DNA of 64,000 nucleotides from Alphaproteobacteria bacterium (GTDB lineage Bacteria; Pseudomonadota; Alphaproteobacteria; Rhodobacterales; Rhodobacteraceae). The notes below the pieces were generated by a model, which saw nothing but the letters and a program-made list of their open reading frames with translations, was not told where the DNA came from and searched no databases. The stretch spans positions 1 to 64,000 of the forward strand of contig QOQE01000008.1 of assembly GCA_003331935.1 (NCBI GenBank). Direction: 5' to 3'. Of the stretch, positions 1 through 11,345 are shown one piece after another (within the stretch, counting starts at the first letter, position 1; each line of letters begins with the position of its first letter). Made by a program: the position numbers and the translations under genes.

Positions 1-1
1 T

Positions 2-169
2 GTAGAAATAGCATTGAATAACTTAGCCAAAGTAGACCTTTCTCGAGAAGAGGCTTTAGCTGGAATACTCAGTCAGATTGCGATTCAAGTAGACATGAAA
101 GATTTGGAGTTTGCACTAGAGTTAAATAAAAAGTATCACAAATCTTTTTTAGAAAACGTGAGAAAATAA
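2..169 (+). CDS. C-terminal fragment of an unrecognised protein
   Basis: The window opens inside a rightward reading frame that runs for 55 codons to a TAA at 167-169. The visible tail is helical and charged, with alternating hydrophobic and acidic or lysine residues and no cysteine or membrane segment. It sits 52 bases upstream of ccmF, so it could belong to the cytochrome c maturation cluster, but it does not look like the end of CcmE or CcmI as I know them. I do not recognise it. The frame is supported only by being open and by ending just before a clear gene start. Confidence 0.5.
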   Translation, partial: VEIALNNLAKVDLSREEALAGILSQIAIQVDMKDLEFALELNKKYHKSFLENVRK

Positions 170-221
170 TTTAAGAATTAGATTGATTTTTTAAAAATTA
201 GTTTTAATTCGTTAATCACCT

Positions 222-2159
222 ATGGTCAGTGAATTTGGACATTTTCTTTTAATATCAGCGTTCTGTCTAAACCTTGGTTTGATAGCAAATTATCTTACAC
301 GTAAACCAGTATTTTGGGGTCTTGTAGTTCTTTTCAATAGGCTAGAAAGCTTACTACTAACTCTATTGGCGATCTCTTTTTTATTTTTGATTATTAGCTT
401 TATAACTTCAGACTTTTCTGTAAAGCTAGTTGCAAATAATTCACACTCTTTGAAACCAATTTTATATAAGGTGGCGGGAGCTTGGGGTAACCACGAGGGC
501 TCGATGTTATTATGGGTGTTAATCCTCTCCCTATACCTATTTTTATTTCAGCTAAGTTCAAATAACTACCCCAAAGAGTTAGTTAGAAATATACTTCTTG
601 TTCAATTGTCAATAATTGCACTTTTTTTATTTTACCTCTTGTTCTTATCAAATCCATTCGAGAGGCTTAATTTCCCGCCCTTAAATGGACAGGATCTAAA
701 CCCAATTTTGCAAGATGTTCTTCTTGTAGCGCATCCCCCAATTTTGTATTTGGGTTATTTAGGCCTTTCTATTCCATTTTCTATAGCGATAGGCTTGTTA
801 TTAACAAATGACAACACAACAAATATTGTCAAACTTATAAGATTTTGGGCCCTGGTTCCGTTTGTTTTCTTAACCCTAGGCATTCTTCTAGGGAGTATTT
901 GGGCTTATTATGAGTTAGGTTGGGGAGGTTGGTGGTTTTGGGACCCTGTAGAAAATGTCTCACTACTTCCTTGGCTGCTTAACTTAGCTTTAATTCATAG
1001 TATCTTGATCCTCGAAAGAAGGAGCTCTTTGTTAAATTGGACAATTCTTCTGTGTATTATGGGATTTTCTTTTTCAATGATAGGAACCTTTATAGTTCGG
1101 TCTGGATTAATTACATCCGTCCACGCTTTTGCAAATGATCCTTCAAGAGGATTATTCATATTGTTGATAATTTTTGTAGCGATTACTACGAGTTTATCAA
1201 TATATATATTTAAAAGACCTAATACTGTTTCTGTAATGAAGCTTAACTTTGCTTCTAGGGAACTTTGGATTCTAGTGCAAAACTTAACATTACTAGTTAT
1301 AACCGTAATTGTCTTTCTGGGCACTATTTGGCCTTTCATTATCGAAGTCTTACTTAATGAACAAGTGTCAGTTGGTGAGCCTTTTTATGAAATTTCGCTC
1401 TTACCATTTGCTGTCATTTTTGCGTTCATGTTGCCAATTGCTAGCAAAGTCGCGTGGAAGGGTAAAAATTTTGTAGATATCAAAAAGCTATTGAGTTCTA
1501 TTCTTATTTGTTCTGGAGTGTCCGCAAGCGGATTTTTAATTGGTACTCTTAGCCCTTTGACTTTTATTGGATTTTTTTTGGCCTCATGGGTTTGCTTGAG
1601 CAGCATTTTAGAACTTATTCCCCTTTTTCAATTTTACTTTCCAGTATCTACAATTACGAAGCGATCTCTTTTAGTAAATTTTAGATTAATTGGGAGAACC
1701 TGCTCACACTTTGGTTTTGGATTGCTTATTTTTGGGGTTACTGCGGTTTCAAGTTGGGAAAAAGAAGATATACGAAATATTGAAGTCGGAGAAAGTTTTT
1801 ACATAACATCATACGAAATCATATTTAAGAATATTGATTATTCGGTAGAAAAAAACTTTAAAAAGGTTTCTGGTTCATTTGAAGTGATGCACAACAAAAA
1901 ACTTGTTGGAACACTTTACCCAGAAAAAAGACTTTATCCCTCGCGTAACGAGGTCACGACAGAAGCTTCAATCAAACCAACACTTTTAAATGATTTCTAT
2001 ATTGTTCTTGGAAATAAATTAGACGGAAATGCTTGGGTTGTAAGAACGTATATTAAACCTTTTATTTCTTTTATTTGGTTTGGGGTAACATTGATAGCAT
2101 TGGGTGGCTTTGTAACTCTTCTATCTTTCGCCTCTTATAGAAATAGATTTACGGTATAA
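222..2159 (+). CDS. ccmF: Cytochrome c maturation heme lyase subunit CcmF
   Basis: CcmF is the integral-membrane core of the system I heme lyase. With CcmH it attaches heme to apocytochrome c at the periplasmic face. The 645-residue length is normal for the family, and the protein is a string of hydrophobic helices. The tryptophan-rich WWD heme-handling motif is clear at about residues 234-245 (WGGWWFWDPVEN), and a large periplasmic domain precedes the last helix near residues 615-635. The ATG at 222 gives the usual short N-terminus before the first helix. ccmH follows after 7 bases, so the pair is almost certainly co-transcribed. Family assignment is secure. Confidence 0.96.
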   Translation: MVSEFGHFLLISAFCLNLGLIANYLTRKPVFWGLVVLFNRLESLLLTLLAISFLFLIISFITSDFSVKLVANNSHSLKPILYKVAGAWGNHEGSMLLWVLILSLYLFLFQLSSNNYPKELVRNILLVQLSIIALFLFYLLFLSNPFERLNFPPLNGQDLNPILQDVLLVAHPPILYLGYLGLSIPFSIAIGLLLTNDNTTNIVKLIRFWALVPFVFLTLGILLGSIWAYYELGWGGWWFWDPVENVSLLPWLLNLALIHSILILERRSSLLNWTILLCIMGFSFSMIGTFIVRSGLITSVHAFANDPSRGLFILLIIFVAITTSLSIYIFKRPNTVSVMKLNFASRELWILVQNLTLLVITVIVFLGTIWPFIIEVLLNEQVSVGEPFYEISLLPFAVIFAFMLPIASKVAWKGKNFVDIKKLLSSILICSGVSASGFLIGTLSPLTFIGFFLASWVCLSSILELIPLFQFYFPVSTITKRSLLVNFRLIGRTCSHFGFGLLIFGVTAVSSWEKEDIRNIEVGESFYITSYEIIFKNIDYSVEKNFKKVSGSFEVMHNKKLVGTLYPEKRLYPSRNEVTTEASIKPTLLNDFYIVLGNKLDGNAWVVRTYIKPFISFIWFGVTLIALGGFVTLLSFASYRNRFTV

Positions 2160-2166
2160 AAACAAT

Positions 2167-2562
2167 TTGAAGTATTTTTTCTTTATTTTATTTGCTTTTT
2201 TTATTGCATCAAGAGCTCTAGCTGTTGAGCCTTCCGAAATTTTAGGTAATCCCCAATTAGAGGATAGAGCTAGAAAATTAAGTTCGAACATTCGCTGTCT
2301 AGTGTGTCAGAATGAAAACATTGATAGTTCTGATTCCGAGTTTGCAAAAGACATACGGCTATTCATAAGGGATCAATTAATTGAAGGTCGCTCAGATAGA
2401 GAAATAGAGAATTTTTTAGTTTCAAAATACGGAACGTACATTTTATTTAAACCTAAGTTCGCTGGATATAATATTTTTTTATATCTCTTTGGCCCATTTA
2501 TTTTTATATTAGGTATTAGTACGATTTTTTTTCTTTTCTTAAAGTCGAAGAGAGGCAGTTGA
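2167..2562 (+). CDS. ccmH: Cytochrome c maturation protein CcmH (apocytochrome thioredoxin-like subunit)
   Basis: The product is a 131-residue CcmH/CycL. It keeps the CXXCH cysteines of apocytochrome c reduced and delivers it to CcmF. An N-terminal signal segment (residues 1-19) is followed by the redox motif RCLVCQ at residues 43-48, then a helical domain and a C-terminal membrane anchor at about 103-125. This is the short single-domain form, without the TPR domain fused in E. coli CcmH. The start is a TTG at 2167, seven bases after ccmF; no ATG gives a complete signal peptide. Confidence 0.94.
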   Translation: MKYFFFILFAFFIASRALAVEPSEILGNPQLEDRARKLSSNIRCLVCQNENIDSSDSEFAKDIRLFIRDQLIEGRSDREIENFLVSKYGTYILFKPKFAGYNIFLYLFGPFIFILGISTIFFLFLKSKRGS

Positions 2563-2566
2563 CTTG

Positions 2567-2869
2567 ATGCTATACAAACAGAGTAAAGTTTTTAAGGGTG
2601 ATATTCATTGCGATAAAACAGGTCTTATTTTTGAGGCATATAACATTAAGGATATCGACTCAAGCTCTTGTAGAGTTATATTCTTCGACTGGCTCATGTC
2701 CCTGGACCCAAGCTTAGATCAAGGTGAAGCGATTGAGGAATTGCTAGCACATTATGCACCAAAATTTCCCGGCCATCCTATGACTAACCTACTGATTACT
2801 GGAATAGATAAAAAAAAGGAAATTAGGCAAAGAAGAAAAAGAGCTAAAACTGTAAGAAGAGCTATTTAA
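2567..2869 (+). CDS. Conserved-looking small hypothetical protein
   Basis: This encodes a soluble protein of 100 residues. The ATG at 2567 is preferred over the TTG just before it because an AGAGGCAG ribosome-binding site lies about ten bases upstream. A central segment rich in aromatic and acidic residues contains FFDWLMSLDP (about residues 40-49) and a later PGHPMTNLL stretch (about 70-78), and the tail is strongly basic. The blocky composition suggests a real conserved family; I have an impression of similar short proteins in other alphaproteobacteria but cannot name one. It follows ccmH by 4 bases and overlaps the end of convergent yaaA by 8 bases. Function unknown. Confidence 0.75.
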   Translation: MLYKQSKVFKGDIHCDKTGLIFEAYNIKDIDSSSCRVIFFDWLMSLDPSLDQGEAIEELLAHYAPKFPGHPMTNLLITGIDKKKEIRQRRKRAKTVRRAI

Positions 2870-3623
2870 TAAAGACTGGGTTTGATGAAGTACTCAGTTT
2901 ATCGCTGTAGACATAGCCTTCATCTGAGAATTGACAAACTTTTTCATAGTCTTCTATTTTATTTCTAATGACATAACTTGCCATCAATCCTCTAGCCCTT
3001 TTTGATAATATACCGATGGTTTTCAGTTCTCCATTTTTCTTACGCTTGAATTTTGGCGTGACGACCTTACAACCTAATTTGTTGAAATTAAGTGCCTTCG
3101 AGTATTCTTCAGAGGCTAGATTTAGTATCCCGCTTTCATTAGACTCAACCCTTTTCTTCATGAATTCGAATAGGGGATCCATCCAAAAGTCATAGAGCGA
3201 TTTATAGCCATTATAGTCGATTCTAATTCCCATCTCAAATCGATAGGGTTGAATTCCATCAAGAGGCCTCAATATCCCATATAACCCTGAAATAATCAGC
3301 AAATTATTTTGAGCGAAAGTTATATCGTCTTTTGTAAAGGTTTCAGCTTTTAATCCAACATAAGTGTCGCCTTTAAAACTGTAAATTGCTTGCTTGGCCA
3401 CGTTTAACCCTGGCTTGTCCTGAAATTTTTGAAATCGATCAAAGTTAAGCTGTGCCAATGAAGAACTTATTTTCATTTTATCAATTAAATCTTTTTCGCT
3501 TAAAGATTTTGCATAATTAACTAGTTCGGTAAGTTTTCCAGGAAATGCACCATCTGTAGTTTCGAAGCCAAGGCTGTTATTAGTCGGGGTAAGCTTTTTT
3601 GCAGGTGAAATAATTATTGTCAT
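2862..3623 (-). CDS. yaaA: Peroxide stress protein YaaA (DUF328)
   Basis: The 253-residue protein begins with the family signature MTIIISPAKKL and matches YaaA/DUF328 in length and layout. It has the conserved segment around ISGLYGILRPLD (about residues 110-121) and a basic C-terminal half. In E. coli YaaA limits intracellular iron and oxidative DNA damage under peroxide stress, and it is cytoplasmic. The ATG at 3623 is unambiguous. It lies 13 bases downstream of mnmA on the same strand and may share its transcript. Its 3' end overlaps the convergent small hypothetical gene by 8 bases. Confidence 0.95.
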   Translation of the reverse strand: MTIIISPAKKLTPTNNSLGFETTDGAFPGKLTELVNYAKSLSEKDLIDKMKISSSLAQLNFDRFQKFQDKPGLNVAKQAIYSFKGDTYVGLKAETFTKDDITFAQNNLLIISGLYGILRPLDGIQPYRFEMGIRIDYNGYKSLYDFWMDPLFEFMKKRVESNESGILNLASEEYSKALNFNKLGCKVVTPKFKRKKNGELKTIGILSKRARGLMASYVIRNKIEDYEKVCQFSDEGYVYSDKLSTSSNPVFIK

Positions 3624-3636
3624 ATTAAAGTTAAAC

Positions 3637-4758
3637 TCATTTTGTTATCCATCCTCCTCCCAACACACGTGTTTTCTCTTTGCAATAAAAAACACATGCT
3701 TGGCCAGGGGATATTCCCTCTTCTCCATTAGAAAGAGTTACTAATGCTTTTTTATTAGGCAAAGGGGTGACGTCAGCCATTACAGGCGTTCTTTGGTATC
3801 GAGTCTTAACAAGTACTTTTTTTGTTGAGCCAATAAGCTTTTCAAAAGCCATATCATCTAGCCAATTGACTTCATTTATATGAAATTTAGCCTGTCTCAG
3901 GGCCTCCCTTGGGCCAACAGTTATGGAGTTCGTATTGGCATTTATGTTTAATACAAACATTGGCTCTGAGGTGTGAACACCTAATCCTTTTCTTTGTCCA
4001 ACGGTATACTTTATTATTCCCTCATGGGTGCCGATAACGTCTCCTTCTAAACTAATAATGTCTCCGGGCACAGAGGCGTTTGGTCTCAATTTTTTTATTG
4101 CTTCCGAGTATGAGCCGTCTGGAACAAAACATATATCCTGGCTTTCATTTTTGTCAGCAATCCTTAAATTGTACTTTCTAGCGAGGTCACGTGTTTCAGA
4201 TTTAGTTTTGATTGAGCCTAATGGAAATCTTAGAAATTTTAATTCGTCAGGGGTAACAGTGAACAAAAAATAGCTTTGATCCTTATCTGGGTTGCTGGCT
4301 ATATGCAGTTGAACTGAGTTTCCAACTTCAACTCGTTTAACATAGTGCCCTGTAGCAAGACAGTCTGCATTCAATTCTTTTGCCTTTATAATTAAATCTT
4401 TAAACTTTATCCGTTCGTTACACCTAATACACGGAATCGGTGTGGTTCCACCTGAATAACTGTCTATGAAATCCTCAATTACCTTCTGCCGAAATTCTTT
4501 TTCAAAATTAACAACATAGTGTGGGATTCCTATTTCTGCAGCAGCTTTTTTTGCATCCATGATATCTGTGCCAGCGCAGCACGTTTTACTGTTTTTGTTT
4601 ATCTTTTTATAGTCAAACAGCTTCATTGTAAGGCCAATTACATTATAGCCTTGGTTCTTTAACAGAGCAGCAGCGACTGAGCTATCTACTCCACCAGACA
4701 TCGCCACAACTACTCTAGTGTCTTCCGGTTGTTTGTTTACACCTAAATCGTACATCAT
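3637..4758 (-). CDS. mnmA: tRNA-specific 2-thiouridylase MnmA
   Basis: MnmA inserts sulfur at C2 of the wobble uridine (U34) of Lys, Glu and Gln tRNAs, using ATP and persulfide sulfur. The PP-loop SGGVDS is at residues 21-26. The conserved catalytic cysteines are visible as C113 in PCIRCN and C210 in DICF. At 373 residues it is of family length. The start is the first of two tandem ATGs at 4758. The sulfur ultimately comes from cysteine desulfurases such as those in the suf operon of this window; that link is an inference. Confidence 0.96.
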   Translation of the reverse strand: MMYDLGVNKQPEDTRVVVAMSGGVDSSVAAALLKNQGYNVIGLTMKLFDYKKINKNSKTCCAGTDIMDAKKAAAEIGIPHYVVNFEKEFRQKVIEDFIDSYSGGTTPIPCIRCNERIKFKDLIIKAKELNADCLATGHYVKRVEVGNSVQLHIASNPDKDQSYFLFTVTPDELKFLRFPLGSIKTKSETRDLARKYNLRIADKNESQDICFVPDGSYSEAIKKLRPNASVPGDIISLEGDVIGTHEGIIKYTVGQRKGLGVHTSEPMFVLNINANTNSITVGPREALRQAKFHINEVNWLDDMAFEKLIGSTKKVLVKTRYQRTPVMADVTPLPNKKALVTLSNGEEGISPGQACVFYCKEKTRVLGGGWITK

Positions 4759-4818
4759 TTATTCTCTAACTTAGATGAGATTTTTGATCAATCAAATAAT
4801 ATCTCTTTTGTTCAATAA

Positions 4819-8993
<4,175 letters not shown>

Positions 8994-9021
8994 CTCTGAA
9001 AAAACACTGAAAAAGCAATTT

Positions 9022-9064
9022 GTTTTTTATTTGTTCTTTACATGTTCTACTTATGTTCTATAAT
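9022..9064 (+). promoter_or_regulatory. Triple LexA half-site (alphaproteobacterial SOS box) over a promoter
   Basis: Three exact GTTC tetramers occur at 9033-9036, 9044-9047 and 9055-9058, each separated by exactly seven bases. A degenerate GTTT at 9022-9025 continues the 11-base phase upstream. GTTC-N7-GTTC is the established LexA operator of alphaproteobacteria. The repeats overlap a likely promoter, TTTACA (9037-9042), 16-base spacer, TATAAT (9059-9064), so bound LexA would cover both elements. The -10 ends 19 bases before the ATG of the microprotein at 9084. LexA itself is encoded at 55294-55935 with its own box of the same type. Confidence 0.88.
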
Positions 9065-9083
9065 ATTATCAAGGGAGAGCAAA

Positions 9084-9200
9084 ATGAAGAATAAACCACC
9101 TTTTTTACATATAGAAAAGAGCGTAATAGTAGACATTATTAACTTATTAATTATCGGAATGTCACTTGTTCTGTATGGATTAGTTAGTTTTTGTTTTTAA
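9084..9200 (+). CDS. Putative SOS-induced 38-residue single-pass membrane protein
   Basis: An ATG at 9084 follows a good ribosome-binding site (AAGGGAGAG, 9071-9079) and opens 38 codons ending in TAA at 9198-9200. The product has a short basic cytoplasmic head (residues 1-13, three lysines and one histidine) and one hydrophobic segment of about 25 residues reaching the C-terminus, with an aspartate at 17 and a cysteine at 37. A promoter covered by three LexA half-sites lies directly upstream. Caulobacter SidA, an SOS-induced inner-membrane peptide of similar size that blocks division, is the closest functional precedent I know; I claim no sequence homology. The 3' end overlaps the convergent NifU-like gene by 21 bases. 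Expression is predicted, not shown. Confidence 0.78.
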   Translation: MKNKPPFLHIEKSVIVDIINLLIIGMSLVLYGLVSFCF

Positions 9201-9617
9201 GCCAGAAACTTTTCGGAGGGCTTCAATCGAAGCATCAAGCACTAGAAGAACAGAATCATGTCTATATGGAACTTTTTGAACTGGTTCAAAGTATTTATAT
9301 CTTGTGAATGGATTTCCAATTGAAAAGTTTCCTGTTTCAAGGAATGTTTTTAAGTTTTTTCTTAGTTTCAATATAGTGTCAACATCAGTTCCAATCGCAT
9401 GGGTGAGAAAAATACATGCTGATGCCTGACCAAGGGCGCATGCCTTTATGTCAAGGCCGAATGCACTTATCTTAGCTTCTACAATATTCAAGTCCAGTGT
9501 GATACTTGAGCCGCATATTGCAGTCCTTTTGGTAACACTGATGTCTGGATCTTTCAATCTACTTGTCACTGGAATTGTTGAAGCAAGCTCTAAAATATTA
9601 TTTGTGTATAAATCCAT
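9180..9617 (-). CDS. NifU/IscU-like iron-sulfur scaffold protein lacking the third cysteine
   Basis: The 145-residue protein has the NifU N-terminal/IscU fold signature. C35 is in the AICGS motif, and C60 is in KACALGQASA. The position corresponding to the third cluster cysteine of IscU (C106) reads PYRHDS (117-122) with no cysteine, although C68 lies nearby. Alphaproteobacterial genomes carry a family annotated as iron-sulfur cluster assembly scaffold with this pattern, so the loss may be a family trait. It is not in the suf operon. It diverges from hisI, with only about 40 bases between the starts. Whether it carries clusters or is a sulfur-handling relative is uncertain. Confidence 0.8.
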   Translation of the reverse strand: MDLYTNNILELASTIPVTSRLKDPDISVTKRTAICGSSITLDLNIVEAKISAFGLDIKACALGQASACIFLTHAIGTDVDTILKLRKNLKTFLETGNFSIGNPFTRYKYFEPVQKVPYRHDSVLLVLDASIEALRKVSGLKTKTN

Positions 9618-9657
9618 TTGTGTTAAAAAACCCCGATATCGACAGAAGGACTATAAA

Positions 9658-9996
9658 GTGAATGAAATAAAATTTAAACAAAAAATGGAGACTTTAAAGT
9701 TTAATGATAAAGGTTTAATTCCGTGTGTCGTACAGGATCATGCTAGCAAAGAAATTCTTATGCTCGCCTGGGGTTCAAAAGACACGTTAGTTCAGACTTT
9801 CTCAAGTGGCTTAGCAACATATTGGTCGCGATCGAGAAAAGAGATTTGGGTCAAGGGAAAAACATCTGGCAATATCCAAGAAATAAAAAAAATATATATT
9901 GATTGTGATAAAGATTCTGTCCTGTTTGAAGTCAAGCAAACTGGGGCAGCCTGTCATACTGGCTCTAAATCTTGCTTTTTTGTCGAACTACTTTAA
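9658..9996 (+). CDS. hisI: Phosphoribosyl-AMP cyclohydrolase HisI
   Basis: HisI opens the purine ring of PR-AMP in the third step of histidine synthesis. I place the start at GTG 9658, eight bases after an AGAAGGA ribosome-binding site, giving 112 residues; an ATG at 9685 would give 103. The metal-binding DCDKD motif is at residues 82-86. The three zinc cysteines C83, C99 and C106 have the exact 16- and 7-residue spacing of characterised HisI. It is the single-domain form, without fused HisE. Its last codon overlaps the end of convergent trmFO by 4 bases. No other his gene is nearby. Confidence 0.93.
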   Translation: MNEIKFKQKMETLKFNDKGLIPCVVQDHASKEILMLAWGSKDTLVQTFSSGLATYWSRSRKEIWVKGKTSGNIQEIKKIYIDCDKDSVLFEVKQTGAACHTGSKSCFFVELL

Positions 9997-11345
9997 ACAA
10001 AATTCACTCCCTTCAGCCAATTTTGAAAACTGGACTTTGCGATTGATGTATAAGTTGAGTACCTTTCTCGTCTGTTTTTCTTGCCTTTAAGATTATTGAT
10101 GCTTGACTTGAAAAGTCCGAAGTTAATGTTCATGGGTTGAAAGTCGTCATTCTGAGAAATTAAATGATAAGCAAGAGCCCCTAAAGCAGTATCAGGGGGA
10201 GGTAATATAACCTCTCTGCCTAAAATTTTTGCTCCAACCATTCGTCCTACTAACAGACCTATAGCAGCACTCTCGACATACCCTTCGACTCCTGTAATTT
10301 GCCCAGCAAGGCTGACTTTAGGGTATGATTTTAGTTGAAAGTGGTGATCTAAAATATCTGGTGAGTTTAAAAAAGTGTTTTTGTGAATCCCCCCCAATCT
10401 AGCGAATCTAGCATCTTGCAGACCACTAATTGATCTTAAGATTTCTGCTTGCCTAGAATGCTTGATTTTTGTTTGGAATCCTACGATGTTGAATAGTGTT
10501 CCCTCTTTGTTTTCTTTTCTCAACTGCACTACAGCATATGGTTTAACCTCGTTTTTTGGATTCGTTAGTCCTACGGGCTTCATAGGCCCGAACCGAAGTG
10601 TGTCTTTGCCTCTTGATGCCATAACCTCAATGGGTAAACAGCCAGAAAAAAATGGTACGTCCTTTTCCCAATCATTAAAGTCGGCCTTATCACTCTTACA
10701 GATTTTAGAAACAAACTCGTAGTATTCATCTTTTGTCATGGGGCAATTAAGATAAGCTTCTCTTTCTTCTACAGTATCTCCCTTATCATACCTGGATTGA
10801 AACCATGTACTTTCATAGTCTATGGAGTCTGCATAAATGGTAGGCGCTATAGCGTCATAGAAGTATAAATTTTTTGATCCTGTTAATTCTATTAAAGCTT
10901 GTGCAAGCTTGTTTGATGTGAGGGGGCCAGATGCGATAATTATATGGTCCTCTTTCAATTGTTTTAAGTCTGTGATCTCCTTATGGTTTAAGCTGATCAA
11001 GGGATGTTTTTCTATTATCTCAGTTATTCTTGAAGAGAATTGATTGCGATCGACCGCCATTGCACTTCCGGCAGGTATACGTGATTTATCACCCATTGAG
11101 ATTATTAGGCCATCAGCAGCTCTCATTTCCCAATGTAATTGCCCTACAGCATTATTAATATCGTCATCTGATCTGAAAGAATTTGAGCAAACTAACTCAG
11201 CTAAGAAAGAAGTTTTATGAGCAGGAGTGGTTTTGTTGGGTCTCATTTCATATAAGTTAGATGGTATACCCATTTGACATAGTTGCCATGCCGCTTCACT
11301 CCCAGCCAGTCCACCACCAACTACAGCTACTTCTTTCTTTACCAT
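9993..11345 (-). CDS. trmFO: Folate-dependent tRNA (uracil-54-C5)-methyltransferase TrmFO
   Basis: TrmFO makes ribothymidine at position 54 of tRNA, using methylenetetrahydrofolate and FADH2 instead of SAM. The N-terminal FAD-binding GGGLAGSEAA is at residues 9-18. The conserved CSNSFRSDD segment is at about 53-61, and a second conserved block, GGIHKNTFLN, lies near residue 318. The 450-residue length is normal. Its ATG at 11345 directly abuts the gyrA stop codon, so it is probably read from the gyrA transcript. Confidence 0.95.
   Translation of the reverse strand: MVKKEVAVVGGGLAGSEAAWQLCQMGIPSNLYEMRPNKTTPAHKTSFLAELVCSNSFRSDDDINNAVGQLHWEMRAADGLIISMGDKSRIPAGSAMAVDRNQFSSRITEIIEKHPLISLNHKEITDLKQLKEDHIIIASGPLTSNKLAQALIELTGSKNLYFYDAIAPTIYADSIDYESTWFQSRYDKGDTVEEREAYLNCPMTKDEYYEFVSKICKSDKADFNDWEKDVPFFSGCLPIEVMASRGKDTLRFGPMKPVGLTNPKNEVKPYAVVQLRKENKEGTLFNIVGFQTKIKHSRQAEILRSISGLQDARFARLGGIHKNTFLNSPDILDHHFQLKSYPKVSLAGQITGVEGYVESAAIGLLVGRMVGAKILGREVILPPPDTALGALAYHLISQNDDFQPMNINFGLFKSSINNLKGKKNRRERYSTYTSIAKSSFQNWLKGVNFV

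Noticed and set aside
9448-9657. Upstream extension of the hisI frame
   Set aside because: The extension is antisense to the NifU-like gene; HisI of normal length begins at GTG 9658.
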